NCBI RefSeq assembly: GCF_004769405.1
Contig: NZ_RQES01000001.1
Coordinates: forward strand, 62,001-126,000
Reading direction: 5' to 3'
Source of the DNA: Leptospira selangorensis
GTDB lineage: Bacteria > Spirochaetota > Leptospiria > Leptospirales > Leptospiraceae
DNA length: 64,000 bases
The notes under the pieces were generated by a model that saw nothing but the letters and a program-made list of their open reading frames with translations, ran no database searches and was not told where the DNA came from. Within the stretch, counting starts at the first letter, position 1. Each line of letters opens with the position of its first letter. Below are positions 17,287 through 28,199 of the stretch, piece by piece. A program made the translations under genes and the position numbers.

Positions 17287-18110
17287 AGGAATAAGTCCTT
17301 CTCTTTTTCTGGAGGAAGTAATCCGGTCTCAAGGGCTTTTTGTTGTAATAAGCGAATTGCCCTTTCTCCTTCTTTTCCTAAACTTTTAGAAAATTCATTC
17401 ACATACAGATCTATATGCGCATCCGCCACTTCTCTCGTTGTGGTTTGAGAATGTTTTAAAATATAGTCGTACATACTTTCTCTGTTTTGATAAGCGAGAG
17501 TTAGACTTTCCTTAATCGCCGAATCCAGGTCATGTTTTATTTGAGCGGAAAGATCTCTGCGGATTGCGATACATCCGAGTGGAATATGCGCACCTGTTGT
17601 GCCTTCCCACCATTCTCCTAAATCTTCTACCTTGGCGAGCCCTCTTGATTCGTAGGTGAATCTTTCTTCGTGAATGACGATCCCGAAGTCAGCTTCCCCG
17701 TTTTTTACTTTATCCAAGATAAGATCATAACGTGTGGGAACCGGTGTGAAATCCCCTTTTAAATATAGATGTGTAAGTAAGTTGGCGGTGGTCCAGAGCC
17801 CAGGGACTAAAATTTTTTTTCCGTTAGGAGTTCCTACCGAGGCACCTGCTTTTTTTATGATGATCGGGCCGCAGTTCCTGCCAAGTGCCGAGCCGCTATC
17901 CAAAAGAGAATATTTGTCTGCCACATGGAATAATGCTGCGAATGAAATTTTCGTGGCCTGGAATTTTCCTTTGTCCGCGAATTGGTTCAATTGTTCCACA
18001 TCGTATAGTTCTTCTTGGATGGAAAACGGTGCTTTGGTTTTACCTGAGATTAGATGATAAAAGATGAATGTGTCGTTCGGACAGGGAGAATATGCCAGAC
18101 TGAGTTCCAT
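17283..18110 (-). CDS. mqnD: 1,4-dihydroxy-6-naphthoate synthase (futalosine pathway)
   Basis: Acts in the futalosine route to menaquinone, converting cyclic dehypoxanthine futalosine to 1,4-dihydroxy-6-naphthoate. The SPCPNDTF motif near the N-terminus, the periplasmic-binding-protein-like fold with GRNCGPIIIKK and PGLWTTANLLTHLYL, and EADFGIVIHEERFTY fit MqnD. The length, about 275 residues, is normal. I prefer ATG 18110, which gives MELSLAYSPCPNDTF as in relatives; an in-frame TTG at 18122 is possible. The gene carries one exact copy of the interspersed motif in a different reading (SVGTPN). Confidence 0.92.
   Translation of the reverse strand: MELSLAYSPCPNDTFIFYHLISGKTKAPFSIQEELYDVEQLNQFADKGKFQATKISFAALFHVADKYSLLDSGSALGRNCGPIIIKKAGASVGTPNGKKILVPGLWTTANLLTHLYLKGDFTPVPTRYDLILDKVKNGEADFGIVIHEERFTYESRGLAKVEDLGEWWEGTTGAHIPLGCIAIRRDLSAQIKHDLDSAIKESLTLAYQNRESMYDYILKHSQTTTREVADAHIDLYVNEFSKSLGKEGERAIRLLQQKALETGLLPPEKEKDLFL
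17827..17838 (-). repeat. Interspersed GGTAGGAACTCC motif, copy in mqnD
   Basis: Exact 12-mer on the minus strand, followed by TAAC. It is read as VGTP in MqnD. Confidence 0.6.
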
Positions 18111-18156
18111 TCTTCCAGGCAATCAGTTTTGATTCTCTTGGAAACGAAAAAAGGGG

Positions 18157-19104
18157 GTGGTAGGAACACCTGCCCTTAGGTCTATTGGAAAAGAATCGCA
18201 GGCAGACTTGGATATTATTTCGAATTCACATAAATTCCCCAAATTGGACGGGCTTCTCCCCTTTCATACGATCGCTATGGATCTGGATGGAACACTTCTG
18301 GATTCTCGGGCTTCTATTTCTAGCCTGAATCATTATGTTTTGCAGTCTGCCTTGGACCAAGGGGTCGGGCTGATCATCGCTACTGGTAGAAGGTTCTCTT
18401 CGGCTCTTCCATATGCTCGGGAGTTCCGCGGGAATGTAACCGTGGTGGCCAATAATGGGCAGGTGCTACGGAGTTCTCCCGACGGAGAAAGAATATCGGA
18501 AACATATATTTCCGAAAAAGCAACATTTGCAGTTTTATCTTTGGGAAAGAAGAAGGGCTACTCTCCCCTACTGCATGTGGACCGCTTCGAAGAAGGGATC
18601 GATATTTTAATCGAGTCTCCGATCACGGATGAAAAGTATCATAATTATTCAGGCGGTGATATCGCGAGAACCCAAGTGGTTTCAGATCTTCCGGAACATT
18701 CTTCCGATCGTGTGCTCGTAGTATGTTATCTTTCCTTAATAAAAGAAGAATTGATCCAATTAGAAAAGGAGCTTCTGTCCTTGCCTGAGTCTTCAGAGTA
18801 TAGGACAGTAATCACTAAAATCCCGGGAGTATCATATTGTTTAGAAGTTTTGGAGAAAGGAGTCTCGAAGTGGACGGCCATCCAATCTTATCTAAAAGTT
18901 TCCGGTTTGGATGAGGCTGGAGTTATCTCTTTCGGGGACGAGTTGAATGATAGAGAGATGCTTTTTTCTTCAGGATACGGATTTGCGATGAAGAATGCGG
19001 TGCAGAGTTTGAAAGAAGGCGCTTCTTATATTACTAAATATTCGAATAATGAAGATGGGATCGCGATGACTCTTTTGGAATTATCCGTGCTTTCGTTTAG
19101 ATAA
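18157..19104 (+). CDS. HAD-superfamily Cof-type phosphatase
   Basis: A 315-residue HAD hydrolase of the Cof/type IIB group, probably acting on a small phosphorylated metabolite. Motif I is MDLDGTLLDS (residues 41-50), motif II is LIIATGRR, and motif III/IV is VISFGDELNDREML followed by YGFAMKNA. The GTG start coincides with an interspersed motif copy and gives MVGTPAL. The first 35 residues look unconserved, so translation may begin later, and no good ribosome-binding site is visible. The 3' end overlaps the small convergent gene by 24 bases. Confidence 0.85.
   Translation: MVGTPALRSIGKESQADLDIISNSHKFPKLDGLLPFHTIAMDLDGTLLDSRASISSLNHYVLQSALDQGVGLIIATGRRFSSALPYAREFRGNVTVVANNGQVLRSSPDGERISETYISEKATFAVLSLGKKKGYSPLLHVDRFEEGIDILIESPITDEKYHNYSGGDIARTQVVSDLPEHSSDRVLVVCYLSLIKEELIQLEKELLSLPESSEYRTVITKIPGVSYCLEVLEKGVSKWTAIQSYLKVSGLDEAGVISFGDELNDREMLFSSGYGFAMKNAVQSLKEGASYITKYSNNEDGIAMTLLELSVLSFR
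18159..18170 (+). repeat. Interspersed motif, GGTAGGAACACC, at a start codon
   Basis: Variant copy lying directly on the GTG start of the HAD gene. Together with the start codon it encodes MVGTP, exactly as the copy at 40774 does. Confidence 0.5.
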
Positions 19105-19299
19105 GGCTTTTTGATTTTTATCAATCTTTACTTCGCAACCGGAGCAAGCGGCTTCATAACAACCGAAACCTGTCTCCTTGATTTGGGTTTTGCTAAATAA
19201 ACTTCTAATGGAAGAAACGAGCGGAAAGCTTAAATAAACCGCTGTAGAGCCCACTACGAGATAAACAATTTTATCTTGGAAGCCTATGTCCCAAACCAT
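19081..19299 (-). CDS. Small membrane protein with Cys-rich tail (tentative)
   Basis: A 72-residue frame with one membrane segment (IVYLVVGSTAVYLSFPLVSSI) and a tail containing CYEAACSGCEVKI, a possible metal or disulfide motif. It occupies the otherwise empty stretch between the HAD gene and hemA. I chose the internal ATG at 19299. The longer frame would start with TTG at 19374 inside the hem-box, which is unlikely. It is divergent from hemA and could be read from the same control region. It may be a chance frame. Confidence 0.4.
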   Translation of the reverse strand: MVWDIGFQDKIVYLVVGSTAVYLSFPLVSSIRSLFSKTQIKETGFGCYEAACSGCEVKIDKNQKALSKRKHG

Positions 19300-19357
19300 A
19301 AGGTCATTTTGAAATTCGTTCTCAACACATGCAAGAGGAATATTTTTCAGATCTCTC

Positions 19358-19373
19358 TGACAGTATTTTGACA
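19358..19373 (+). promoter_or_regulatory. hem-box (TGACA-N6-TGACA)
   Basis: TGACA-GTATTT-TGACA, 35 bases before the hemA start. This is the direct-repeat site reported (from memory, for L. biflexa) as the binding site of the response regulator HemR, whose likely gene is at 25022. It was the only copy I found in the window. Confidence 0.85.
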
Positions 19374-19407
19374 AATAAGGCCCTGAATTAGGTATGATCG
19401 AAGATAG

Positions 19408-20295
19408 ATGTGGTCCACATTACAAGTTTTTCACTCTGAATCTTCCGACAGGGATTTGCTTTCTCTTCCTGATGCATTTTCTTGGAAGACTTGTATGCGT
19501 ACTGTTCTTGTTTCAGATTCTAGGATCCATCCTCATCCGGAAAATCTTCCTGCTCATTGGGAAAGTAAATCCGGTTACGAAGCGTATAGGCTTCTTCTCG
19601 AAATTATCTCAGGTTTAAAATCTAAATTGTTTGGTGAGACAGAAGTTCTCTCTCAGTTCAGACAAAGATTCCAGGAATTACCGGATCTTGCTTTCGGTGA
19701 TTATCTTGCAAAACTCAGAGACAATCTGATCGAAGATTGTAGAACTCTTCGCTCCGGTTATTTGCAAAATTTAGGAGAACAATCTTATGGTGGTTTGGCG
19801 GATAAATATTTATCCGAAGCTGCAAATCCTCCTAAAGAGATCGTACTTTTTGGGACCGGGCAGCTTGCCGAAAAAATCCTACCTTGGCTTTCTCATTCTA
19901 ATAGAAAAACTAAGATCGTAGGACGTAATCCCCATCGTTTGGAATTTTTATCTTCTGTTTCCGGTTCTTCTTCTCATCTGGTCGAAGATTGGTCTCCGAA
20001 TGGAGAAGCTTGGGTGATCGCAGCGCCTATGGACTGCTCCGCTTGGATGGATCAATTGGCTCCGGGAAATCTGGTCCTAGATTTTAGAGAAGAACCTTTG
20101 GAAGGATCTTGGCCCTCAGATATCGTATATATTTCCTTTGCCCAGATGCTTTCTTCCTTGAAAGAAACGGAAGAAAGAACTAGAAAAGTAAAGGAAGAAT
20201 TAAAATCCGTTTTAGACGAGCTTTTGGAAGAAAGAGAACTGGAAGCTCATCAATTTGTATTCGGTTGGGATGACCTACCTTGTCCGACGTTTTAA
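19408..20295 (+). CDS. hemA: Short glutamyl-tRNA reductase
   Basis: First enzyme of the C5 haem pathway, reducing glutamyl-tRNA to glutamate-1-semialdehyde. The identification rests on GLKSKLFGETEVLSQFR (residues 69-85; family form GLdSxxxGExQIxGQ), on TCMRTVL, where Cys29 matches the catalytic cysteine of the C-N-R-x-E block, and on the Rossmann-like IVLFGTGQLAEKIL. It has 295 residues against about 420 usually: most of the C-terminal dimerisation domain is missing and the N-terminal domain is short. The ATG at 19408 has only a weak ribosome-binding site. Operon context (hemC, B and L follow) makes the call firm. Confidence 0.88.
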   Translation: MWSTLQVFHSESSDRDLLSLPDAFSWKTCMRTVLVSDSRIHPHPENLPAHWESKSGYEAYRLLLEIISGLKSKLFGETEVLSQFRQRFQELPDLAFGDYLAKLRDNLIEDCRTLRSGYLQNLGEQSYGGLADKYLSEAANPPKEIVLFGTGQLAEKILPWLSHSNRKTKIVGRNPHRLEFLSSVSGSSSHLVEDWSPNGEAWVIAAPMDCSAWMDQLAPGNLVLDFREEPLEGSWPSDIVYISFAQMLSSLKETEERTRKVKEELKSVLDELLEERELEAHQFVFGWDDLPCPTF

Positions 20296-21842
20296 GAATC
20301 GGTTCCCGAAAAAGTTCCCTCGCAAAATTACAGACCTGCCTCGTACAAGATCAATTGCACAAATTGTATCCTGAGTTGGAGCTCCAACTTTTTTTCAAAG
20401 AAGCGAGCGGTGATCAAGATTTAACCACTCCACTTTGGAAAATGGGAAGCAGAGGTGTTTTCACACAAGACTTAACCAAAGAACTCGTCCAGGGAAATGT
20501 GGATGTAGTAGTTCACTCCTTCAAGGATTTGGATTTAGAAGGTCATGAAGGCACTGAAATTTTAATGGTGCTCCCTCGTGCAGACCAGAGAGACGTTTTA
20601 CTTTTTAAAAAATCTTCTTACGAGAATCCTCCTAAAGAAATTAAGATCCATTCTTCTAGTCCAAGAAGGGAATATAATCTTTCCGCATTTCTTCCGAGTG
20701 CACTCCCCTCTCGTCTTCAGAATTTACCGATCAGTTTTCATCCTGTAAGAGGAAATGTACAGACTAGACTTCGTAAATGGAAGGAAGATCCAGAAATTTC
20801 TGGACTCGTAGTGGCAAAAGCTGCGATAGATCGGCTTCTTGCGGAAAACTTTTCTTTTTCTTCTACAGAAGAATATTCAGAAGTTAGAAAAGAAATTAGA
20901 TCTGCTATCTCTAACGAACTATTTATGGTCCTTCCTTTATCAAAAAATCCGAATGCACCTGCGCAAGGGGCACTTGCTGCGGAGTTCAGAAAAGGTGACG
21001 AGAAGACTAAAAAACTTTTACTTCCACTTTCGGATCAAAAAGAAGAGGCAGCAGTTTTGGAAGAGAGAAAAATCCTCTCTTATTTCGGCGGAGGTTGCCA
21101 CCAAAAGATCGGTGTTTCCGTGATCTTAGGAGGCCCTGCGGATTTTCTATTCGTTCGTGGAAAAACAGATTCTGGGTCAGAGTTAGATGCTTTTGATCGT
21201 TGGAATGGAAAAGAATTCCCGGAACCTTCTTCCTTGGATCTTGTATTTCCTAAACCAAGACAAGGTTTTAGGATGAAACGTTCTCCTGTGCATGCTCCCG
21301 TTCCTAAAGAAAAATTTTGGTTCGTATCTCGTGCGGACTCTTTACCTAAAGACTGGGAATTACCAGGCCTTGAAACGATCTTTATCGTAGCAGGTGCGAA
21401 AACCTGGGAAAAGTTGGCCTCCAGAGATGTTTGGGTGAACGGCTCCACTGACGGTTTGGGCGAAGAAGATGCAAAACAAATTGTTAGCTTTTACGAATCC
21501 AATCCTGACTTCATTAAACTCACTCATGAAGAAAGTGATATTATCGAAGGTGTATGGAGAAGGTTCGTAACCTATAAGGTGGACTTCGAATCGGAGCAAC
21601 CTGATCTCTCCGAATACTCTCATTTTTTCTGGATGAGTGCTTCTCAATTTGATAGAGCTTATAAAAAAAATCCGGAAATCGGATCTCGCATTCATTCTTG
21701 CGGGACCGGAGCAACGTATAAATATATTAGAAAAACATTAGGTGATTCTGCGAAAATTTTTGCGTTCCCTAACTTTGAATCCTGGGAAAGAGCCTGTAAG
21801 GGCGAAGTTCCGGATTTTCTTACAAAAAGAGGTGCCGTATGA
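20280..21842 (+). CDS. hemC: HemC-HemD fusion: porphobilinogen deaminase / uroporphyrinogen-III synthase
   Basis: A two-domain cytosolic enzyme of 520 residues. Residues 1-310 are porphobilinogen deaminase, with LRIGSRKSSLAKLQT, VVHSFKDLDLE and the dipyrromethane-cofactor cysteine in GGGCHQKIGVS. Residues about 340-515 resemble uroporphyrinogen-III synthase (KFWFVSRADSLPKDWE; a late IHSCGTGATYKYIRKTLG segment). HemD is poorly conserved in general, so the second domain is assigned by position, by pattern and by the lack of another hemD in the cluster. Leptospira is known for such a fusion. The start is TTG 20280, overlapping hemA by 16 bases. Confidence 0.9.
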   Translation: MSDVLRIGSRKSSLAKLQTCLVQDQLHKLYPELELQLFFKEASGDQDLTTPLWKMGSRGVFTQDLTKELVQGNVDVVVHSFKDLDLEGHEGTEILMVLPRADQRDVLLFKKSSYENPPKEIKIHSSSPRREYNLSAFLPSALPSRLQNLPISFHPVRGNVQTRLRKWKEDPEISGLVVAKAAIDRLLAENFSFSSTEEYSEVRKEIRSAISNELFMVLPLSKNPNAPAQGALAAEFRKGDEKTKKLLLPLSDQKEEAAVLEERKILSYFGGGCHQKIGVSVILGGPADFLFVRGKTDSGSELDAFDRWNGKEFPEPSSLDLVFPKPRQGFRMKRSPVHAPVPKEKFWFVSRADSLPKDWELPGLETIFIVAGAKTWEKLASRDVWVNGSTDGLGEEDAKQIVSFYESNPDFIKLTHEESDIIEGVWRRFVTYKVDFESEQPDLSEYSHFFWMSASQFDRAYKKNPEIGSRIHSCGTGATYKYIRKTLGDSAKIFAFPNFESWERACKGEVPDFLTKRGAV

Positions 21843-22804
21843 GTTCCGAGAGTTTGCTGGGCCTAAGAAGAAATCGTCTCAATGCCCCGCTCAGAAATTT
21901 AGTGTCTTCGGAGAGTTTGAATCCTAAAAAACTGGTCCAGCCGATCTTTGTGGCGGAAAGTCTGAAATCTCCGGAAAAAATGTCTTCTTTACCTGGAGTA
22001 TTCCGTGATAGCCAGGATTCCATTTTATCTCAAATCGAATCGGACCTGAAAAATGGCGTGGAACATTTCCTTCTGTTTTTGGTTCCTGAAAAAAAGTCGG
22101 ATGATTCTATTCCGAAATCATTTTATAAAAACGTAATTGGCACTATCAAATCCAAATTTCCGGAAACTTTTCTTTGGGTAGATACTTGTCTTTGTTCTTT
22201 GACCACTCATGGCCATTGTGGTCTTTTAGATCCGAAAGGTAGAATAGACAATATAAGCTCCGTCAGAAGACTTTCCGAGTTGGCTCTTTGTTATGCTGAG
22301 TCAGGCGCTGACGGTATCTCCCCTTCTGATATGATGGATGGTAGAATTAGGAGTCATAGAAATATTCTGGACTCTAACGGTTTCCAACATGTCCCGATCA
22401 TGAGTTATTCTACTAAATTTAAGAGCCATTTTTACGGTCCATTCAGAGAAGCAGCTGAGTCCGCTCCCGGTCATGGGGATCGTTCTTCTTATCAAATCGA
22501 TGTAAGGAACAGGGAAGATTCTATTCTTTCATCTATCAGAGACGCGGAAGAAGGCGCGGATCTCCTGATGGTCAAGCCTGGTATAACTTCTATTGATCTG
22601 ATCTTACCGATCAAAGAGCAGACCGGGTTGCCTGTGGGTGCTTACCAAGTGAGCGGGGAATATGCATCCATTGCAATGCTCGCGGAAAATGGATTTTGTA
22701 AATTTGAAGATGCGCTTAAAGAGACCTGGCAAGTGTTTTCCAGAGCGGGCGCATCTTATCTGATTACTTACGCTGCAAGAAGAGGGAAGGAGATTTTAGG
22801 CTGA
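21839..22804 (+). CDS. hemB: Delta-aminolevulinic acid dehydratase
   Basis: Condenses two aminolevulinates to porphobilinogen. It has the zinc-type metal region [17 protein letters not shown], the [17 protein letters not shown] block carrying one active-site lysine, and [12 protein letters not shown] with the Schiff-base lysine. At 321 residues it is full length. Its ATG overlaps the hemC stop by four bases (ATGA), so translation is coupled. Confidence 0.96.
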   Translation: MSSESLLGLRRNRLNAPLRNLVSSESLNPKKLVQPIFVAESLKSPEKMSSLPGVFRDSQDSILSQIESDLKNGVEHFLLFLVPEKKSDDSIPKSFYKNVIGTIKSKFPETFLWVDTCLCSLTTHGHCGLLDPKGRIDNISSVRRLSELALCYAESGADGISPSDMMDGRIRSHRNILDSNGFQHVPIMSYSTKFKSHFYGPFREAAESAPGHGDRSSYQIDVRNREDSILSSIRDAEEGADLLMVKPGITSIDLILPIKEQTGLPVGAYQVSGEYASIAMLAENGFCKFEDALKETWQVFSRAGASYLITYAARRGKEILG

Positions 22805-24099
22805 TGTTTCCAAGTTCTAAGGAACTTTTTGAAAGAGCAAAAAAAGTAGCGCCGGGTGGAGTACATTCTCCGGTTAGATCCTTTCGTTCCGTAGGAGGAG
22901 ATCCTATATTCTTCCAATCCGGAAAAGGCGCTAAACTTACGGATGTTTCCGGAAAAGAATATATAGATTATTGTTTAAGTTTTGGTCCCTTGATCTTGGG
23001 TCATAGGGACGAAGATGTCCAAAAAATAGTCTCTGAAACCGCAGAACTTGCTTGGAGTTTCGGAGCTGCCGAACCTTATTCATTAGAACTTGCAGAATGG
23101 ATCGTGTCTAAGATCCCTTGGGTAGAAAAGATCCGATTTGTAAACAGCGGAACCGAAGCAGTAATGAGTGCATTACGTGTGGCTCGTGCTGCGACCGGTA
23201 GGGACAAAATCCTAAAATTCGACGGATGTTATCATGGTCATTTGGATGCATTGCTTGTAAAAGCAGGCTCTGGACTTGCGGGAGAATCTTCTTCGGATAG
23301 CGCAGGGATCGGTTCAGAGTTAATTAAAAATACCTTGGTCCTTCCTTTGGACGATGAGAAAGCAGTTGAGGAACTTTTTGCGAAAGAAGGCAAAAATATT
23401 GCCGTGTTGGTGATAGAGCCTCTTCCTGCAAATTACGGTTTATTAATACAGAGAAAAGAGTATTTATCTAAGATCGTAGAGATTGCGAGAAAACACGGGA
23501 GTCTTGTACTTTTCGACGAGGTGATCAGCGGATTTCGGGTCGGATTAACAGGGATGAGCGGAGAATTGGGAATTGTGCCTGATCTAGTGACCTACGGAAA
23601 GATCATTGGCGGGGGATTTCCAGTCGGAGCTTATGCAGGTAGGGCCGACTTATTGGATCTGGTTGCTCCTCAAGGACCTGTATACCAAGCAGGAACGTTA
23701 AGTGCTAGTCCTTTTGGAATGAGGGCCGGTCTTGCTACCCTCCAAAAATGTGTAAAAGATAATGTGTGGAACGTTTTAGAGAGTCGCACCAAATCTTTTG
23801 TTTCCGGAATGGTCTCTATTTTGAGGGAGAGGGATCCTGAGGGAGATTGGGACTCCAGCTTACATTCTTCTTTGTTTTGGTTCCATAAGAAGTCCTCCTC
23901 CCCTATCCGAACTGTGGATAAAATTCCCGCAGGCCATAAAGAAGGTTTTGCAAAAGTTTTTCATGCACTTCTTGCAGAAGGAATTTATTTGGCTCCTTCC
24001 GGTTACGAAGTCGGTTTTTTGAGTTATGCTCATTCTGAAAAAATACTTTCCGAAACTTTGGAAAAAGCGGATACCGCATTAAAAAAATTGAAAGTATGA
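22804..24099 (+). CDS. hemL: Glutamate-1-semialdehyde 2,1-aminomutase
   Basis: A PLP enzyme that turns glutamate-1-semialdehyde into aminolevulinate, working directly after HemA. The PLP lysine is in [47 protein letters not shown] and [13 protein letters not shown] are family hallmarks. At 431 residues it is full length. The start overlaps the hemB stop by one base. A perfect TTATCCACA (minus strand) inside the gene is most likely chance. Confidence 0.96.
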   Translation: MFPSSKELFERAKKVAPGGVHSPVRSFRSVGGDPIFFQSGKGAKLTDVSGKEYIDYCLSFGPLILGHRDEDVQKIVSETAELAWSFGAAEPYSLELAEWIVSKIPWVEKIRFVNSGTEAVMSALRVARAATGRDKILKFDGCYHGHLDALLVKAGSGLAGESSSDSAGIGSELIKNTLVLPLDDEKAVEELFAKEGKNIAVLVIEPLPANYGLLIQRKEYLSKIVEIARKHGSLVLFDEVISGFRVGLTGMSGELGIVPDLVTYGKIIGGGFPVGAYAGRADLLDLVAPQGPVYQAGTLSASPFGMRAGLATLQKCVKDNVWNVLESRTKSFVSGMVSILRERDPEGDWDSSLHSSLFWFHKKSSSPIRTVDKIPAGHKEGFAKVFHALLAEGIYLAPSGYEVGFLSYAHSEKILSETLEKADTALKKLKV

Positions 24100-25021
24100 A
24101 GGTCTTCGATTCTAAAAAGATTGTTTTACCGGTTATCTGGGTTGTGACCACGGTCTCGCTCGGAGTGTGGTGGCTTTTTTTAGGGTTAAGACAAAATAGA
24201 ATGGCGACTGAACTTGCCGCTCGTTTGGGATCTCAGATCGGTCTCGATTTTTTGGAAAAATTAGAAAGGCAAAGTGCCATGATCAAAATGGAAGGCACCT
24301 TCTTTCTATTTTTATTGGTAAGCGGCGGAGCAACCTTAGTTTGGCTGACTTTCCGGGAAGAAAAAAGAAATAAACTTATCCATGATTTTTTCTCCACTGT
24401 GACTCATGAAATGAAAACTCCTTTGGCAAGTCTCAGGCTACAAGCCGAGAGTTTGTTGGAAGAAGGTGTGGATGCAGGAAAAGACAAACTTCTTCATAGA
24501 TTATTAAAAGACTCGGATCGTATAGAATCTCAGATGAACAAGGCATTATACCTGGCAAGTCTCATGAGATCGGAGGGATTATATTTAGAAGAGTTGGACC
24601 TCCGACACTGGGAAGAAAGTCTAAGAGAAGAGTGGTCCGAATTGGACATCCAGACCGAATGGAAAGAGACCAAAGTGTTAGCAGATAGAAGAGCGCTCGA
24701 AAGTATTTTCAGGAATCTTTTGGAAAACTCCGTGCAACATGGAGGAGCGACTAAGGTAAAAATTCTTTCGGAACCGATTTCCGGAGATAAGATCAAATTC
24801 AGATTTGAAGACAACGGAAAAGGTTTCTCCGGTGATTTTAAATTATTAGGAAGATTGTTTTTAAGACATACAAGCACTAGTGGTACTGGAGTCGGATTGT
24901 ATATCGCAGAAAAATTAGCCGGAAGAATGGGGGGGAACTTCTCCGTTCGAAATTCTGAGTCAGGAGGATTTTTGGCAGAGCTTATTCTCCCCTCTTATCC
25001 TTCTCAAAGGAGAAACGGTCT

Positions 25022-25025
<4 letters not shown>
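24096..25025 (+). CDS. hemK: Sensor histidine kinase, HemK type
   Basis: A 309-residue membrane kinase with two membrane segments (about residues 8-30 and 66-86) and a short periplasmic loop of about 35 residues, so it may sense within the membrane. The H-box is [17 protein letters not shown], the N-box [10 protein letters not shown], then EDNGKGF and [12 protein letters not shown]. It overlaps hemL by four bases and the response regulator by four bases. The location inside the hem operon matches the HemKR system described for Leptospira, which balances haem synthesis and breakdown. The symbol follows that usage and is unrelated to the methyltransferase once called hemK. Confidence 0.88.
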
Positions 25026-25706
<681 letters not shown>

Positions 25707-25714
<8 letters not shown>

Positions 25715-26729
25715 TACTAGATTTCAGGCTGCACTTAAACTTCAGCCACAATCCACTCCTCCAATTTGGATGATGCGTCAAGCCGGTCGTTATCATTGGC
25801 ATTACCAAAATTTAAGAAAAAAACATTCTTTCGAAGAGTTATGTAAAGTTCCCGAACTTGCCGCAGAAGTCGCTTTTGGTCCCGTAGATGATTTTGATTT
25901 TGATACCGCAATTTTATTCTCTGATATTCTTTTTCCTTTAGAAGCTTTCGGAATGGGCTTACGTTTCGGTGACGAAGGTCCTAAACTTGGCTGGCATCTT
26001 TCCACATTAGAAGATTTGAATAAGTTTTACCCTTTAGAACAAGCGGTGGAATTTATGGGATTTCAAAAGGACGCGGTAATCCAGACCAGAAAAAGGATCT
26101 CCAAAGATAAATCTTTGATAGGATTTATCGGAGGGCCTTGGACCTTGTTCTGTTATGCTACCCAAGGGAAACATGATGGAAATCTAATACTTCCTAAAAT
26201 TTCCGAAAAACTGAGAGAAGGTTTTTACGAGAAGATACTTGCTTTATTAAAAGAGAATATACGTCTACAATTGGAAGGTGGAGCGGAAATCGTAATGATC
26301 TTTGATACCGCCGCCGGAGACGCTTCTCCGGTATTCTTCCAAGAGGCGATATTGCCTACCATCCAGGTCTTGGTAGAGGCCTTCCCGGGCAAGATCGGTT
26401 ATTATGCCAAAAATCTTGCCCCAGGTTCTTTACAATCTCTTCGAGAAGTTTCCGGTCTGACCGGATTCGGAATGGATCATAGGACTGATATCGTCGGCTT
26501 TTTAGGAAATGGTTCTCATTTTGTACAAGGGAATTTTGATCAGGCATTATTATTCATGGAGCCTGGAGAATTTAAGAAATATTTAAATCATTGGATCAGG
26601 CCGTTTTTAGATCTGGTCCCTGAAAAAAGAGCAGGATGGGTATGCGGTTTGGGACACGGAGTCCTTCCAAAAACCCCGGAAGCGAATATTAGAACTTTCG
26701 TAAGTACGATACGTGAGGCATTCGTATGA
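25707..26729 (+). CDS. hemE: Uroporphyrinogen decarboxylase
   Basis: Decarboxylates uroporphyrinogen III to coproporphyrinogen III. The N-terminal signature PPIWMMRQAGRYHWHY and the second signature IGFIGGPWTLFCY are clear. GGAEIVMIFDTAAG and the C-terminal GLGHGVLPKTPEANI complete the match. At 340 residues it is full length. The start overlaps the response-regulator gene by eight bases. Confidence 0.96.
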
Positions 26730-28075
26730 GTTCCAAATCTGATCTAATTCGAAAATATGATGTTCCCGCGCCCAGGTATACTAGCTATCCTACTGTGCCG
26801 TATTGGGAGGACAACCCTACCCGAGAAGAATGGATAGATGCGCTTCGCAGAAGGTTGGTCCCTGACGATTCTTCGGTAGCATTATACCTTCATATTCCAT
26901 TTTGTGAGACTCTTTGTTCTTTCTGCGGATGTAATACTTCTATCACCAAAAACCATTCCGTAGAAGATCCTTATGTGGAAACGGTTCTGCAAGAATTTCG
27001 AAAATACCAGGAAGAACTTCCTGAGTTGACTAAGCGTGAGTTAAGAGAGCTACATTTAGGCGGAGGATCTCCTACTTATCTTTCCGAATCTAATTTGGAA
27101 AGTTTGTTAAAACCAATTTTAGATTCTTGGAATGTTGCTGATTCTCCCGAATTCTCCTTGGAAGTAGATCCGAGAAGGACCAGACTTTCACAGTTAGAAG
27201 TTTTAGCAAAATACGGATTTAGAAGGATCAGTTTAGGTGTACAAGACTTCGATCCGGAAGTACAAAGATTGGTAAATCGTATCCAGCCTTATGAATTGAC
27301 TGCCGCGATTACTCAGGGTTCTCGCAAATTAGGATATAATTCGGTAAACTTCGATCTGATCTATGGACTTCCGAAACAAACTAAAGAAAGTATGAAGGAA
27401 ACGATCCGGAAAACTTTGGAACTTAGACCTGATCGTATCGCATTCTACAGCTACGCTCATGTTCCTTGGATCAAGGCTGCACAAAGATTATTCACCGAAG
27501 ATGATCTTCCTAAGGGAGAAGAAAAAAGAGAACTCTATGAGATTGGAAGAGAACTCTTTTTGAGCTCAGGATATAAAGAAATTGGAATGGACCATTTTGC
27601 TTTGGAGTCCGATTCGCTGTATGCCGCTTATCAAAACGGGAATCTTCATCGAAATTTTATGGGTTATACCACCAAGTCCACTGACCTACTTTTGGGATTA
27701 GGTGTGTCTGCAATTTCGGATAGTTGGGATTGTTTCTATCAGAACGAAAAGATCCTGAAAAAATACCAAAGAAGAATTTCGGAAAACGGACAGGCAATAC
27801 TCAGGGGACATAAATTGAATTCTGAAGATTTGATCCAAAGAGAACTCATTCTAAAACTTTCTACTTTGGGGAAAGTAGAGGTTCCGGATTCGATTTTTGA
27901 AGAGGTCCGCCTCTATTTGGCCAGTATGGAAGACGATAATTTAATAGAGTGGAAAGGAAAAACCCTTGTTTTAACAGACCTGGGAAAACCTTTCTTAAGG
28001 AATGCATGCACAGGTTTGGACATGCGTTTGAGAAGAAAAAGTCCTGAAACCAAGGTATTTTCTCAGTCTATTTGA
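26726..28075 (+). CDS. hemN: Oxygen-independent coproporphyrinogen III oxidase
   Basis: A radical-SAM enzyme converting coproporphyrinogen III to protoporphyrinogen IX without oxygen. The cluster motif is HIPFCETLCSFCGCNTSI (C-x3-C-x2-C-x-C as in true HemN). The N-terminal RYTSYPTVPYWED and the LHLGGGSPTYLS and DLIYGLPKQT blocks confirm HemN rather than HemW. At 449 residues it is full length. It overlaps hemE by four bases and ends the overlapping part of the operon. Confidence 0.96.
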   Translation: MSSKSDLIRKYDVPAPRYTSYPTVPYWEDNPTREEWIDALRRRLVPDDSSVALYLHIPFCETLCSFCGCNTSITKNHSVEDPYVETVLQEFRKYQEELPELTKRELRELHLGGGSPTYLSESNLESLLKPILDSWNVADSPEFSLEVDPRRTRLSQLEVLAKYGFRRISLGVQDFDPEVQRLVNRIQPYELTAAITQGSRKLGYNSVNFDLIYGLPKQTKESMKETIRKTLELRPDRIAFYSYAHVPWIKAAQRLFTEDDLPKGEEKRELYEIGRELFLSSGYKEIGMDHFALESDSLYAAYQNGNLHRNFMGYTTKSTDLLLGLGVSAISDSWDCFYQNEKILKKYQRRISENGQAILRGHKLNSEDLIQRELILKLSTLGKVEVPDSIFEEVRLYLASMEDDNLIEWKGKTLVLTDLGKPFLRNACTGLDMRLRRKSPETKVFSQSI

Positions 28076-28199
28076 CTCTCTTCTGAAATATTCGGGTCCA
28101 ATAGCTGTTTCTACCCTTAGAAAGGATTCATTTGGAAATTAATTTCTTTTCGTCCAATACTTTGGGGACTTTAGTGGCATAACACTTTTTCGTTTTGAA

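Noticed and set aside
23913..23921. Perfect DnaA box (TTATCCACA on the minus strand) in hemL
   Set aside because: A single copy inside a conserved coding region, with no cluster of boxes nearby; expected by chance about this often.
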